Positions 36,401 to 48,036 of a stretch of 64,000 nt of DNA are shown piece after piece; the first letter of the stretch is position 1, and each line of letters opens with the position of its first letter. The stretch is taken from positions 1 through 64,000 of the forward strand of contig NC_082407.1 of NCBI RefSeq assembly GCF_004011695.2. Reading direction: 5' to 3'. The DNA is from Ascochyta rabiei (taxonomy: Eukaryota > Ascomycota > Dothideomycetes > Pleosporales > Didymellaceae). The position numbers and the translations under genes are program-made. Under the pieces are notes generated by a model. That model did no database searches, was not told the origin of the DNA, and saw only the letters and a list, made by a program, of their open reading frames with translations.

Positions 36401-38266
36401 GCTGTCCCAATCAATGGCTGGCAACAGCGTGGCCCCTTCTGCTAACCGACCATCCTCGTTAATGTCTAGCAACATTAACTGCTTTTACAATTCAAACTGT
36501 GTCGTCTCTACTAACCTGTAGATTATTAACTACAAACTAGGCATTATAAACCAAATGTGGCCGTACAATAATGTGTCCCTAACCTACTTAATCACGCCGT
36601 CCACGTTGGTGTTAAACCGAATCTTTATGCCATACGTCCTTAATCACAACAGCCAATCCATCAGGCTGGGTGTGCCGCCGTAGCTAGTCAGCGTTATGAA
36701 ACAATTAGCGCTCTCCTAAACCAAATCAAAATGGCTTACAGCCAACTCTTCGGCGTCCTGCTGGGCGAATCCCTCCTTCTCCATCAGCTCGGCCACATAG
36801 TCTTGACGCGTCTTCACCGCCATGTACAACACCAATATCCTTACAATAGTAACAACAGCAGAAATTATGGGCGTGTATGCTAACGCGTCCTTCCACCCAC
36901 AATTGCTGTCTATCCCTATGACTGCTGTAGCGCTAACAAACGCACTCTTGTACTCGTTGTCCTTTAAATAATAGTCTAACAACAACAGCAAAAGCCCTAA
37001 CACATAACCCTCTAACAATGCCTCCTCCTCTTTGTCCATTTCCTCTTCACTCTCTAAGTTGTTGTCTCCGCCTTTAATTGGTTGGCGCTCGCTTTCGGCT
37101 TCAGCTTCCGCTTCTTCCTCGTCCTTACCTACGACTTGCTTGATCTTCCACAGCTACAAGATCTGGCTCGCTGTCAATTGATACGGCGGCCTCTGTCCCT
37201 AAACTCCCTTCAATTTACCCTCCCTGTTCTCTCCCTTACCCCTATTCTCTCCCTCACCCCTATCCTCTTCCTCATCCGCCTCTGTTTCCTGTGCTTTAAC
37301 AGTCTCTAACTTATAGGTCTGCCAAATGTAACAGATAAAGGACAACCACCAACTGGCATACTTGGTTATTGTTTTGCCTGTCTGGCGTGCATTGAACGGC
37401 TTCTTGTTGGTCTTGCTTCCTATCTCGCGGCAGTTGACATAGTTCATTGCTGGGAAACCAACAATGCTCAGACGTAACGCCTGCTAGGCCTTCCAAATCA
37501 CCATCTTTACTGCCTAACAAACTTTGCTTAACGCCTTCTTGTTCCTCTTAGGTTTTTAGGTTAACGCTAGCAACCATTCGCAGTCTAAGCTGCCTAAATG
37601 ACGGGCCTAACTGGTCTGGTTCAGCCATGCGTGTGTGACATGCCGGTTGTGGTCTAGGTCGATCCGGGCGTTGGTGTTCTTGTTGACCTTGTCTAGCACG
37701 GCAGTGGTCTCTTGGAACACTGCCTCCAACTGCCGCTGGATGATCACGCTTTCCCCTCCTGTGTCCTCTCTGTCCTGGCGTCTAACTTCAAACAAACGCC
37801 CTAACTGTTCTATGTGTGTAAACTTTTGGCAATATACGCCCTCTACCCACATATGGTTAGTCTCTCTGCGCAACCCTTTGGACGTCCGCCCTCTCTTCTG
37901 TAGGTTCGTCCAGCTGTGTTTGTTACGGCAATGTAGCTGCATGTCTTGCATAGTCTGGCAGATGTAGCCGCATACTGTTGTATTGTTCTCCTTTGCTTTG
38001 CACTTGAAACTGTCTTGCCATATCCTTAAATGGGGAATAGGATTAGATCCTGGCTCTGGATACACAACTTCGTCCTTGTTTTCTGCCAAGTCGTTTATTG
38101 CCCACACAGCCTAGGCAATGTCTGTTTGTGTGCTTACGGTTACATACGCATGCTTGCTGTTCAAGTAGGTAGCTACATAGGCCTTAACAACGCCTATGCC
38201 GCATTCTTTGCAAACAACGATGTAGCAGCTGGGGATATGCACGAATATGGTGTTGAATTGATCCAT
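33470..38266 (-). pseudogene. Telomere-linked helicase D, full length, many in-frame stops and no frameshift
   Basis: From ATG 38266 to 33905 all segments lie in one frame (1454 codons); the tail runs on to about 33470. The N-terminal finger is VVCKECGIGVV (about 38.2 kb), then CGYIC...HCRNKHSW (about 37.93 kb). The recombinase-like region has MTRGQPARGTEV (about 36.13 kb), YHKGI (about 36.01 kb) and GHSSKIGGTVYGR (about 35.48 kb). The helicase has GTGAGKS (about 35.13 kb), NKCY for DECH (about 34.87 kb), TATMQL and QESGRAGQDR (about 34.33 kb). More than 20 stops interrupt it, yet none shifts the frame, which points to point mutation (RIP) rather than indel decay. It is paired head-to-head with partner gene D. 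It resembles B1b more than A, B2 or C. Confidence 0.87.
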
Positions 38267-38290
38267 TGTGCTTTGCGGTTGCAAGTGCAT

Positions 38291-38850
38291 CTTCTGATTT
38301 CTAGTTAGGCTCTATTTACTATCTAAACTTGTGTCTTCCCCTCTCCTTACTAACCTCTTTAATTTCATATCCCTCTGTTGTATCACCGTTCTATATTTAG
38401 CTGATATCCCTATGTTCTTTAATTAGATAGGTAGATGCTATGTAGTCTGCGCAATGACGATCAAACCTCTGCACGGTTCTGCCTCACCAAAACTACGCGG
38501 ACAACGTTGCACAGTGTTTCTGTGCAAGTACAACTTAAAACACTATATCTAAATTTCTAAAATCTTACCTAAAAAAGATTATTACTGTTCACCCTCTTAA
38601 AGTTAGGTGGCTGGTTGGTGTGGTGTGGTGTGGTGATGCGCTGGGCGCGGACCGACTTTCGGCGGCATTTTGTACGAAAGTTCAGCAGCTACTACCCTTA
38701 ACTGTTCTACCACTATACCGGCTACTACCCTATATATTAATTAATTACCTCTTATATTAGTTATCTACCTTCTTAGTTAGTTACCTACCTCCTAAATTAG
38801 TTACCTGCCTTCTAAATTATTACCTACCTTATAGGTTGGTTAACTACGTT
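38291..38850. promoter_or_regulatory. Bidirectional region between helicase D and partner gene D
   Basis: It contains a direct-repeat copy (38450-38610), a GGTGTGGTGT microsatellite near 38620, and the GCGCGG...GACTTTCGG block at about 38643-38667 that is shared with 10291-10316. 38720-38840 is a run of tandem units like TTAGTTACCTACCTCCTAAA, about 33-37 bp each. Confidence 0.55.
38450..38610. repeat. Direct repeat flanking partner gene D, left copy
   Basis: It contains GCAATGACGATCAAACCTCTGC-type sequence and ends ATTACTGTTCACCCTCTTAA. The right copy at 40655-40935 has the same two ends with about 160 bp of extra sequence between them. The repeats bracket the partner gene and its promoter. 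Confidence 0.7.
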
Positions 38851-38854
38851 ATGC

Positions 38855-40516
38855 GAGGCTGCTGAGCAGTTTAACAGGGGCGCGCGCAGCTTTCCTTTCG
38901 CGAGCGAGCTTAGCATTGTAGACAAATATAGGTACAATCCGCCAAATAAAGACTACGCGAAGCTCTTCTCCTGCCAGGCAACAGTTCCAAGCTTGAAGCG
39001 CCGCAGCAGCCACCACAGACCTCACAGCGCAGGCTGGCTAGTCCTAACTGAGGACACCAACAGCGTGTGCAAGCCGGTCTTTGTTGCCTACTCTCTCCTT
39101 TCCGCTATCTGGTTGCTGCACGAATCGCTGCCAGAGGGGGCTCTGTCTGACGAGGCCTGGAATCGCCTCGTCTGCGCAGCCTAGTCGCTTGCAGAAGGCA
39201 CGGGGGAAGCACCGCCATCCGCGCAAAAGCCGTCTGCCTCTTCTGCTGATCGCAGAAAGCGGCCAACCCCTTCTTTGTGCGTGTTGTCGCCAAAGCGCGC
39301 ACGCACGGAACCCGCAGAGACGCCTCTAAGCAGCCCTTAGCAGTCAGAGCATGGTGAACAATTTGCACAGCGCACTACCAGCATTACTAACAACAACTGC
39401 TGCGCTAAGCAAGCACGTATAAGGAAACTAGACAATACACGCTGCAAGAACCGGCTTAGTCTTAGCTTAAGAGAGCCGGGCAGCAAGGCGTCCTCTGCAG
39501 AGCGCGCGGCGTATGCTTCCATCTTGCGACAAGACAAGGCTCTTGTCGCGTAGATCATTAAACAGCCTGTCGCAGAGCACGCTGACTTCTACAGCACTGC
39601 CCAGGCGCCCTATACCAAGGCTTGCGAGCTTCTAGAGAAGGCGCGCGTGCTAGGCAACCTATCTTCTCGCCACCACGCTGCCCAGTTCCTGCAGACCTGG
39701 CGGGAGCGCGGTTCGCCCTTTAGTGGTGGAGTCGCTGTGCGGCACAACGTGCTTTGCTACTCGCAGCAAGGGCGCGATGTGCCCCCAGTGCAGTCTGCCT
39801 ACCCCAGGACCACAGACGGAGAGTTCTGCCTGGCTTAGGACAGGTGCAGGCGCTACGTGGGCGTGCTGGCTGCTGTGAACATTGAGTACAGGTAGGCTGA
39901 GGCGCTGCTAGGCAAGGCGTACGCCGACAAGATCCTTTAGATCCAGAAGGGCGACCAAGCCAGCAGCAGCAGCAGATCGCGCAGCCGCAACGGCAAAGGG
40001 CAGGTCCGCACTGAGGCCATCGCAGCCCTGCTGGCGCTTGTTAACCTACACCCTACCCCTAAGGATAGGGAGGCCTTCTGCAAACGCCTAACAGTAGCCA
40101 CGCGCTGGTACAGGGTCGCTGAGGGATTAGGCTAGGGCACGCTCATGCTTATGCCGCACGACAAGATTGCAAGCTCCTAGATTAAGTCCACAGTCTGCGC
40201 CTGGGGCCTAGATGCCTAGATTGAGCTGGTAAAGAAGATTCGCCTAGATGTCTGCGCTGCGAGCAAGGCGCTTAAGAACTGGCTAGGGCTAGAAGGCATT
40301 GCTGGATGTCCTATTAGCGAAAAAGAGATGCTGGGCATTAAGGCAGACGCGCTGACAGCAAGCTGTGCAATTAAGGAGATTCTTAACAGCAAAGAGGACA
40401 ACAACAGCGTTGTTAAGCTGTCGCAGGCACACGCAAGCCCAGTGAGCTCTATTGCAGATGCGCCGCTGCGCTAGATAACGCTGCTAGAGTTGTTCTACCC
40501 TATAGACGAAGTATAA
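38855..40516 (+). pseudogene. Partner gene D, second copy of the unknown family
   Basis: The frame is kept over 553 codons to TAA at 40514-40516 without a shift. It aligns with partner gene A throughout: EAAEQFNRGARSF, RPHSAGWLV, VCKPVFVAYSLLSAIWLL, LEKARVLGNLSSRHHAAQFL, RNGKGQVRTEAIAALLALV, and the C-terminal ITLLELFYPI. About ten stops break it, and those I read are TAG. Most fall where copy A has Trp (AWIIKQ, FAWN, LGWG, RWIE, VWIK) or Gln (AQIR, RQLTLL), as TGG-to-TAG and CAG-to-TAG changes. The start codon is not clear: an ATG at 38851 is out of frame. It is divergent from helicase D, mirroring the A pair. Confidence 0.82.
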
Positions 40517-40654
40517 TGTTCCTCCAGCATAGGGTACCTACTGTGTAGACATGTAGTGTTAGTAGGCTTCTTGTAATTAAAAATTCTTGCTGTAGGTATT
40601 ATATTTTTATAGTAGTGTTGCGTGTTACAGGTATTCCAGTTTCACGTTAGTTTA

Positions 40655-40935
40655 GTGCAATAACAGTTAAACCTCTGCCTTACTAAAACTACATAAACAA
40701 CGTTGCATAGTATTTCTATATAAACGCAACATAGCACCCTAAATCTAAGTATGTTAATCAAATCTGCAGGCACAGTTTAGGCTCTGGCAGCTTTATGCGT
40801 CAAGTTGCCGCTTACTGTAACCTTAACTGATTTCTTTAAGGTTTTAAAATCAGTAATGCCCCTGTTGTTCAGAACGCTTGGACCTCTAGGAAATCCGCAA
40901 GACCATTACTGTTCACCCTCTTAAAGTTAGAAGGT
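40655..40935. repeat. Direct repeat flanking partner gene D, right copy
   Basis: It matches the left copy at 40655-40735 (AACCTCTGCC, ACAACGTTGCA) and 40900-40930 (ATTACTGTTCACCCTCTTAA), and differs mostly by C-to-T/G-to-A changes. Confidence 0.68.
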
Positions 40936-40949
40936 GTTGTGTTGTTTGT

Positions 40950-41335
40950 GTGTAGCTACAGATACATCTGTTGCTATCTACCTTCTATATGTTATAGAGG
41001 TATGCTTTATTATATCTCTATTCTAGTTTTAGTTAGTAGTAGGCACTTGCTACCTCTTGTTTGGTGTTTTTAGGTAGTTTTATCCTGTTTATTAGTCCTA
41101 GCCAGTATTTTACTGCGTAGGTGTCTACTTTCCTTAGGATTGCTTTAGCTGTGTAGGTAACTAGTTTGTAATCCTATTTGTCTGTTGTAATAGCCTTTAC
41201 TCGAATTCCAGTTATAGCAATGCTTGTGGCGTTAGAGGTAGGCCTCTTTTTTGTTGCTTCTTTTGCTAGAAGGTCTGCTTTCTTATTTCCTGCAATGTTT
41301 TAGTAGCTAGGGGTCCATTTAAAGCTAGTATAGTA
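40950..41335 (-). mobile_element. LINE (non-LTR) fragment, RNase H-like region
   Basis: The minus strand reads FKWTPSY*NIAGNKKADLLA KEAT, matching the W-P-G-H...G-N-E-x-A-D-x-L-A-K-x-A-T pattern of the RNase H domain in fungal Tad/I-type LINEs, then a helical LRKVDTYAVKYWLGL stretch. Only the 3' part is present. It abuts the truncated Copia element. Confidence 0.7.
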
Positions 41336-44300
41336 TAAACGTTAATATAAGCTAGACTTATAAAGGAACAGTAAACAAACTAAATGCTATTTTGAAGCAA
41401 CCCTGCCTAGCAATAATAAACTCTTAATTAATTATTCTACATATTAAGACGTCTTAAACACTAGACAAGATTATTAAGTAACTAGATAGCTAAGAAATTG
41501 CTTAGGTTAATAAAGGTAGTATAAAAGCAGTATATAGCGTAAGTAATTAAGGATATCTATTAAAGGAGGCATTTCTTCTAGATTCTAGCTTAACTACGCA
41601 TTTCTGTAATAACCTCTTAAGGCTTAGAGACATAGGCCAGCTAGCAATAGGAGATTATATCTAGACTAGGAACTCTACAGTCTAGATATAAGAACATATT
41701 ACTGTTAATATATTAGTAGAGGAATCTTAAGGCAAATAAGTACTACGCTTAGACAATATTGCGTAGTGCCTAGATTTCCTCTGCAACCTAGTATTATTTA
41801 GGCTACTGTAAAGACAAGGAAAATAATAGAATAACTAAGAAGATCTAACAATGCTATGTTAAAGAAACAGTAACATTATAGCTATCCTAACAGAAAGCTT
41901 TAAATAGTAAGTTATTAAACAACTAAATATAGCTATAGTAGCACTCTATATACCTATAAATTATAATAGAAGATTACTATAGAAAGTAATAGCTATAATG
42001 TGGTATAAGAGGCTTAGATATCTAGAACTATGTGTAATTAAGTACCTTATGTATTAATCTAAGGGGGTAAAGATTAAAGGCATTATAATAGTGTAATGTA
42101 ACATATATAGATAATTAAAATTAAAGCACTAAATATAAAGAACCCTATAATTAAATAATAAAGGCCTAGGCGAATAAATAGCTGTAGACTTCTATAAATA
42201 TAAAGCAGGAAGCTTTAATAAGAAAAAGAGTTAAATGCTTATTACCTGCTTACACTCTTAGTATGTGTAGGACTTCTACTTTAAGGATAATAGGCCTGTA
42301 AGATCTATTATCTGCCTACTTATAATCTTTGTCTAGTTCTTAAAGAAACAGTTTAACATTATAGGTAAGGTAATTAAGATAGATAATAAAATTGTTATAG
42401 TTAAATAAGAGGTTAAGAGATAGTACACGTCCCTCTTAATAAGACTTAAGACTTCTGCTATAGAAATATAAGCTTAAAATAGAGGAGCTAAACGCTTAGG
42501 AGGTGTAATAAAAGAGAAGGTATACACAATTTAACTAGACGTAAATCTGCTATAAAAACTCTAGCTAGAAATTACTAGAGCAGCAGTATACCTATACAAT
42601 TAGACGCTAAATTATCTAAATAAGTAGAGATTACTATACAAATTATTCTTTACGCATATAGCTGCTATAAATAGCATTACTACTAGACCTTAAAAACTAA
42701 ACTAGGCTTACCTAAGAGTATATAGATGTAAAGTATTTACTATAACTAATAACACCTATTAAAGAAAATTAAGACTATAAAGACTAGACCTAAAGGCATA
42801 GATTAGATACTTAGTAGGATACCAGTCTACTAACATATACTAAATCTAGGTCCTATTAATAGCTAAAGTAATTAGTACCTGTAATATAGTGTTTAATAAA
42901 GAAACAATATTTAACAGTAAAATAGAGGATATTATAAATAACCTTACACATAATATATTAAAGGAGATTATAAATTAGATTAGTATAGTTAAACTCTTAG
43001 CTATATAGAGCTATATACCTAAAACTAAAACATTCTATAAGAATAAGATAACGCAGGAGGATACTCTGCGTGCTAAACAACCCTAATATTACTAAGGCAG
43101 GAAGATTGTAGAGGCATACCCAACGCGTCTACTAACTCCTCTACTAGCAGTATTCCTAACTAAATAGATAATCTACAATAAGACAACAGACTAACTTAAA
43201 CAAGACTAAGAAACATCTGTAATAATGCTGTAGGCAGATATATTTATAGTAGGCGCTAAGGCAGAACACCTTAGTTAATATTAAGAAAAACCTTCTAACA
43301 AAGCTTAATTAAAGAGGATTATAGCAAAGGGATTTAAACTGCATTAGAACAAACTTCTGCTATTACCTACAGTATACTTAAAGCTAGAAAAGCACCCTCT
43401 CTATAAGATATTTAAATAAGCAGAAAACAAACACCTATAAAGCTATAAATAAATAGAGTTATAGACTAAAGTTCTAGTAGCTTTAGTTTAGAAGTCTAGA
43501 TAATAAATACTTAACTGTATGTAGGTCTATACATATAAGTTTAATAAATACTACTACCTTAATAAGTGTAAAGTAAGGCTTATAGTTAGAGAAGACTAAG
43601 AATATAATATTATGTTATAAGATATATATACAGTAACACTTACAGGCTAATTACTTAGAATACTAATAGTAATTACTGCAAAATATAATCTTTAACTAAA
43701 ATAATAGAATGTTATAAATGCGTTTATCTATATAGCTATTAAATTTAAAATATATATAAGGATGCTAAGAGGATACTAGAAGATAGCTACCTTACTTAAG
43801 GTACAGAAAGCCCTGTACAGACTCTTCATCTCCCCTCTACTGTAGTAGAAGGAATTTATAGCAATATTAGCTAGAATTTAATTTATATAATTACTATAAG
43901 AGCTATACTATATTATTAAGAATAGAATAATTATCTTCTTCTATATAGATAATATTATAATAGCGTACTACCTTAAGCATAAACAAGGGGCAGATAATGC
44001 TATTAAATAGATACAGGAGCAATACCTGTACACTAGAGGAGATATCCTTTAATAGTTCCTTAGTATAGAAGTCTAATATAATAGATAGTAATAGATAATC
44101 TAATTATTATAAGCTGCATACGTTAATAAGATTAGTTAATTAGTAACTAGATAGGACGTAAGGCATAATACGCTAATATCTAGAATTAAACTTAAGCCTA
44201 GAAACAGTCTAGCTAAACTACTAGAGGTTAATTAATATTAGTAAAAGATTAGATCCCTATTATTTGCAGCAGTAACTACTTAACCTAATATAGCGTTTGC

Positions 44301-44595
44301 TACGTTGCAACTTGTACGCTTTCTAGTTAACCTAAGTAATAAACACTAAGACGCTGCTAACTAAGTGCTCCTGTACCTACAGAAGATACGAAATCCTTTA
44401 CTTAACTTTAGATAGGGTAAAGGACTTAAAGTTGTAAGTTATTTATACTTGCTAACAACACTATAAACTAAAAAAGTTCCTAAGGATACAATATTAAGCT
44501 ATTTAGAGGACTTATTGCCTAGAGAGCAAATAAACAAGATACTGTTACAACGTTAACTACTAAGGCTAAGCTCCTAGCACTGTCTTAAGTAGCTA

Positions 44596-45944
44596 CAGTA
44601 CTACGTTAAAAGTTAGTTCCACTAAGCAAATCCCCGCATCATCACCACGCCTACCACCCCACTTTGTAAGGCAATTGAGATAGCTACACATAGTCAAAAC
44701 GCTCTTAATTTTAAGGTTGTACTGTTCTATACTAGTATTTTATTTGCTAGCCTTTTACCTTCCTACAGGCACTTAGGCGTGCTGGCATACTACTAATAAG
44801 TTTCTTAATAAGTAAGTTTAGGATACAACGCCAGCACTCCTTTAACGCCTTACAAAACTTATCCTAATGCTCTTCTGCCCTGCTATAGTTGTTAAACTGT
44901 AGGTAGAGCTTATGCATTATCTGTTTAAGGCGCCACTAGAGGTGTTTAATTAGGTTAAGATTAGGTAAGTAAGCTAGCTATAGGAGAGTTGTAATGTTGT
45001 AATCTGCTATAAATATCTATACAGCGTAGGAGGTGTGTATACGCGCGTTATCCTGCATAAAAAACTAAGACTTATAATAGTAAGGTAAGAGACCTTGCTT
45101 AAGTGTTTTAATGTAACTTTGGCTGCTATAGCTACCACGTGGAGCATTAGGATCCCTCTCTATAATAATGAGTAGACTCCGCTGTAGTCTACCCTGTGCA
45201 TCTAGCTATATAGCTCCCTACACCATCTAAGCAGGTAGACAACTAGTAGAGATCTTAGTAATTATCCTTAGCTTCTATCTCTTATTGTTGTAGCAAAACA
45301 CCTACTGCTGTTTATAGCCAGAGCCCTTCTAAACAGAGCACTTATTACTAAACTTAACTGTGTGCTAACGCTAATTAAACGTCTAATGCTTTTAAGCAAA
45401 CTAAAGACGCTAGAGAGCATGTCTATAAGTAAGTTTAGGCCTCTTTTAACTCCTCTAACAGGTTATATAGTATTACTTAAGTGCGCAATAGATAGTTAAC
45501 TTACTTAGCTTGTAGGTAGTAGTGTTGTTAGGTAGGATAATCTGGGCGACTTCAGCCAGCTTAGAGTAGGTAATCTAGGGATTCTTTTGCGTTGTGCGGT
45601 GTAGGAGCTTCTTCTGCGTATTAGATAGTATCTTAGGTCTGCCTAAGCAAGGTCTATTGCGTGTAGTTCTTGTAGTGTTAAAACGTTTGTAAAGATTTTA
45701 GATAGTACGCTTGCAACAGCTAAAGTAACTAGCAACTTTATAGGTACCTGCACCTGCGTGTAGCCACCTAATTACCTAATCCTGCTCTACAGAATTCAAG
45801 CGACGGCGTTTCTGCATCTAATAGTTAAGAAAGTAAGGGAAACGGAGTGGTAGTGGTGAAGTTGTAGGTGGTCAAAAAGTATAGGTAGCTGGCTTAATGC
45901 GTTGGAGGGACGCTAGCGCGGAACTAACTTTTAACGCGCGACTG
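44596..45944 (-). mobile_element. Tc1/mariner element nested in Copia
   Basis: The ends are inverted repeats CAGT(4 variable bases)CGTTAAAAGTTAGTTCC, flanked on both sides by TA (44594-44595 and 45945-45946), the Tc1/mariner target duplication. Length is 1349 bp. The minus strand encodes a transposase: a homeodomain-like N-terminus starting MQKRRRLNSVEQ (about 45818), then QDNARIHTSYAV (about 45040) and a degenerate SPDLNPIE box with 34 residues between the last D and the E position, i.e. Tc1 type DD34E. Several TAG stops and a Lys at the final catalytic position make it inactive. Confidence 0.88.
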
Positions 45945-46370
45945 TAAGGAAGCAATATTTACTTCTTAACTATTAAAAGAGCTTTAGGTAACCCCAAGTA
46001 ATATAATAATAATAATTAAATGTAACAATATGCAGACAATACGTCTAGGTACTATAGATATTACTAAGATATAAACTAAACTTTAGCATATTAATATACA
46101 CAACTACTAGTTATAATAAGAAGTTAACTATAAAATAATTAAAGTAGAACATGTCCTATCTAATAACATAATTGCAGATAGATTTACAAAGTTATTACTA
46201 ATTAGCAAATAGGCTAGCTTTCTTAATTAGTTAGGACTTGTTAAGGGCTAGAAGGGTACATTAAGGGATATCCTGCTTAAGAAGATGCAAGAGTAACTAG
46301 AAGACCTTACGTTAAAGAGTTAATTAACTAGTTTGCGCAGCTTGCAATAGGAATCTAAGCTAAGGGGGTG

Positions 46371-46790
46371 TGTTAAATAAAAGGTATTAGAGAAATAGGT
46401 TAGGTAATATACCTACTAAGAAACTGTACAGGGGCCCCTACTAGAACCTAGATAAGACGAAAATTACCTTTATATAGAACAACAACAGAACATTAATACA
46501 TCATTATCAACTCATTACTATTACCATCTAATCTAACAGTAAGATTGTAACCTACTAGTATGTGCTACAACCTACTAGCAGATCCCATCAACCTTAGTAG
46601 AACCTTCCTTTACTTACCTTTACTTTTACTTACAGAGAGCATAGGCCTTACTACTATATGTAGGTCTCCCTCTCCGCCCTCTTATAGCTCGCGGTCTGCT
46701 GTTTTGTTCATTCTACTTTTAAATCTATTAGTTTCTAGATGGCTACCTTTATGCTTATAAAGTCTACCTTATATAATAGCAGACCTAACA
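46371..46790 (+). repeat. 3' LTR of the Copia element
   Basis: It begins TGTTAAATAA directly after a polypurine tract and ends GACCTAACA, giving the inverted TGTTA...TAACA termini of an LTR (420 bp). Internal sequence recurs inverted at 51965-52240 and 52700-52870. Confidence 0.75.
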
Positions 46791-48036
46791 GCTAGAAATT
46801 TAGCTTTCACTTAGGCTTCCGCCTTTAATTAAATATTTAATTAATTAGTTTAGCTTTCTGTGTAAGTTAAAACTGTATAAGACGAGAGCAGTTAAGCTAC
46901 TCTAGTAATTTAGGGAGTGTGTTTGTGTAAAGGGATAGTAAATATGTGTTCACAGTCCTATAGTAAGAGCCTATGCTCTTAGAAGTAAACAGAGAAATTT
47001 AGGTGTCTGTTGTTTATTGTAGGTACTACTTACGTGTGCCTACTTTAGTTTCTAAAATAAAAGCTAGGGTAGCTATAATTCCTTAGTTTGTGTGTAGTAG
47101 TAGGGTTATTGTTAGCATTTGTCCTTGTAGGCTGTCTTATATTATTTTCCTTACTTCTCTGTATTCTTTACAGGTAAGTAGAAGGTGTTGTAATGTTTAT
47201 TGTAGGTAAGAGTATTGCTTAATGCAAGAACGTGGTTATATAAGATACCGAGCCCTAATAGCTCGCTAAGATCATCTAATATACCCTCCTGATAATCACA
47301 TGTCTCTAATCCCTAATAGCTCTCTAAGCCCTTACTACTTAACTCCCCTAATAATCACGTGCACCTAACCCCCAATAGCCCTCTAAGCCCTTGTTACTTA
47401 ACCTTATACTTTGCTCTACCACACATCTCCCCCACCCTAAGAGCTTGGCCCTATTAAGCTCACGTCTGGCCTCTATCTATTCCTCTGTTTTCCGCAGCTT
47501 CATCGTCAGTTCCAACAGGAGCCCCTGCTATTGTTTGCCCCCAAACCTCTTTACTTTAAGCAATCTCCTAGAGCTACCTAGCCGCTTATTAGGCTGTTGC
47601 TTAATGATCTGCCTTCACCTAACCGCGTTTAATCTAGCCCTAGGCATCTAAGCCTACTATAGCTAATCTCTAAAGCTCTATTAGTCTAGGACTAAGAAAC
47701 TAGATCCTAAACCTTATGTGTGATCTAAATCTGTTTGCTTTAGCAGCTAAGGTAAGCCTAGGTGCCTGCTGTTTGTTTATCCTGTAAATCTCTAGCTAAT
47801 TTGTTTATTTGCCTATGTTGTTAGAGAAAGACAACCTAATAGCCTATTAGACCACTTTTAAGAAACTAAAATTCTTAAGCCTAGAGGACTGCTAATTGGT
47901 ATGTGTTTGACTTTGTCTAGCAACCTACCGCCTTTTACTCGGTAATTTTACTCTTCCTAACATAATAGCAAACAACTTTTACTAACTTAAGGATACCTTT
48001 AGAATAATATATCTAAGCACAGCAGCTATAGGGGAG
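46791..48036. other. AT-rich repeat remnants, no gene
   Basis: 46825-46960 is an inverted copy of part of 49855-49985, including a TTAAT-rich tail and GACGAGAGCAGTTAAGC. 47230-47420 holds short repeats of AATAGCTC/CTAAGCCC type. 47830-48036 may be the decayed pol end of an LTR element, since it ends in the purine tract GGGGAG just before TGTTACGATCC. Nothing is readable as a gene. Confidence 0.5.

Larger units (their letters stand above)
41365..46790 (+). mobile_element. Copia LTR retrotransposon, 5'-truncated, RIP-decayed, split by a Tc1 element
   Basis: Plus-strand domains in Copia order: protease DSSLTTHFCNN (about 41575), GAG-pre-integrase WYKRLRYLE (about 42002), integrase end VGYQSTNIY (about 42820), reverse transcriptase KALYRL...SPLLWQKEF (about 43805) and YIDNIIIAYY (about 43945, from YVDD), LQ-FLSIEV (about 44052), then RNase H. 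RNase H breaks off at 44595 after LLALS*VA and resumes at 45946 with KEAIFTS*LLKEL. The 3' end reads ADRFTKLL-like (about 46175), then a purine tract AAGGGGGTG. No 5' LTR is found. Stops are everywhere and base composition is AT-rich. Confidence 0.82.
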
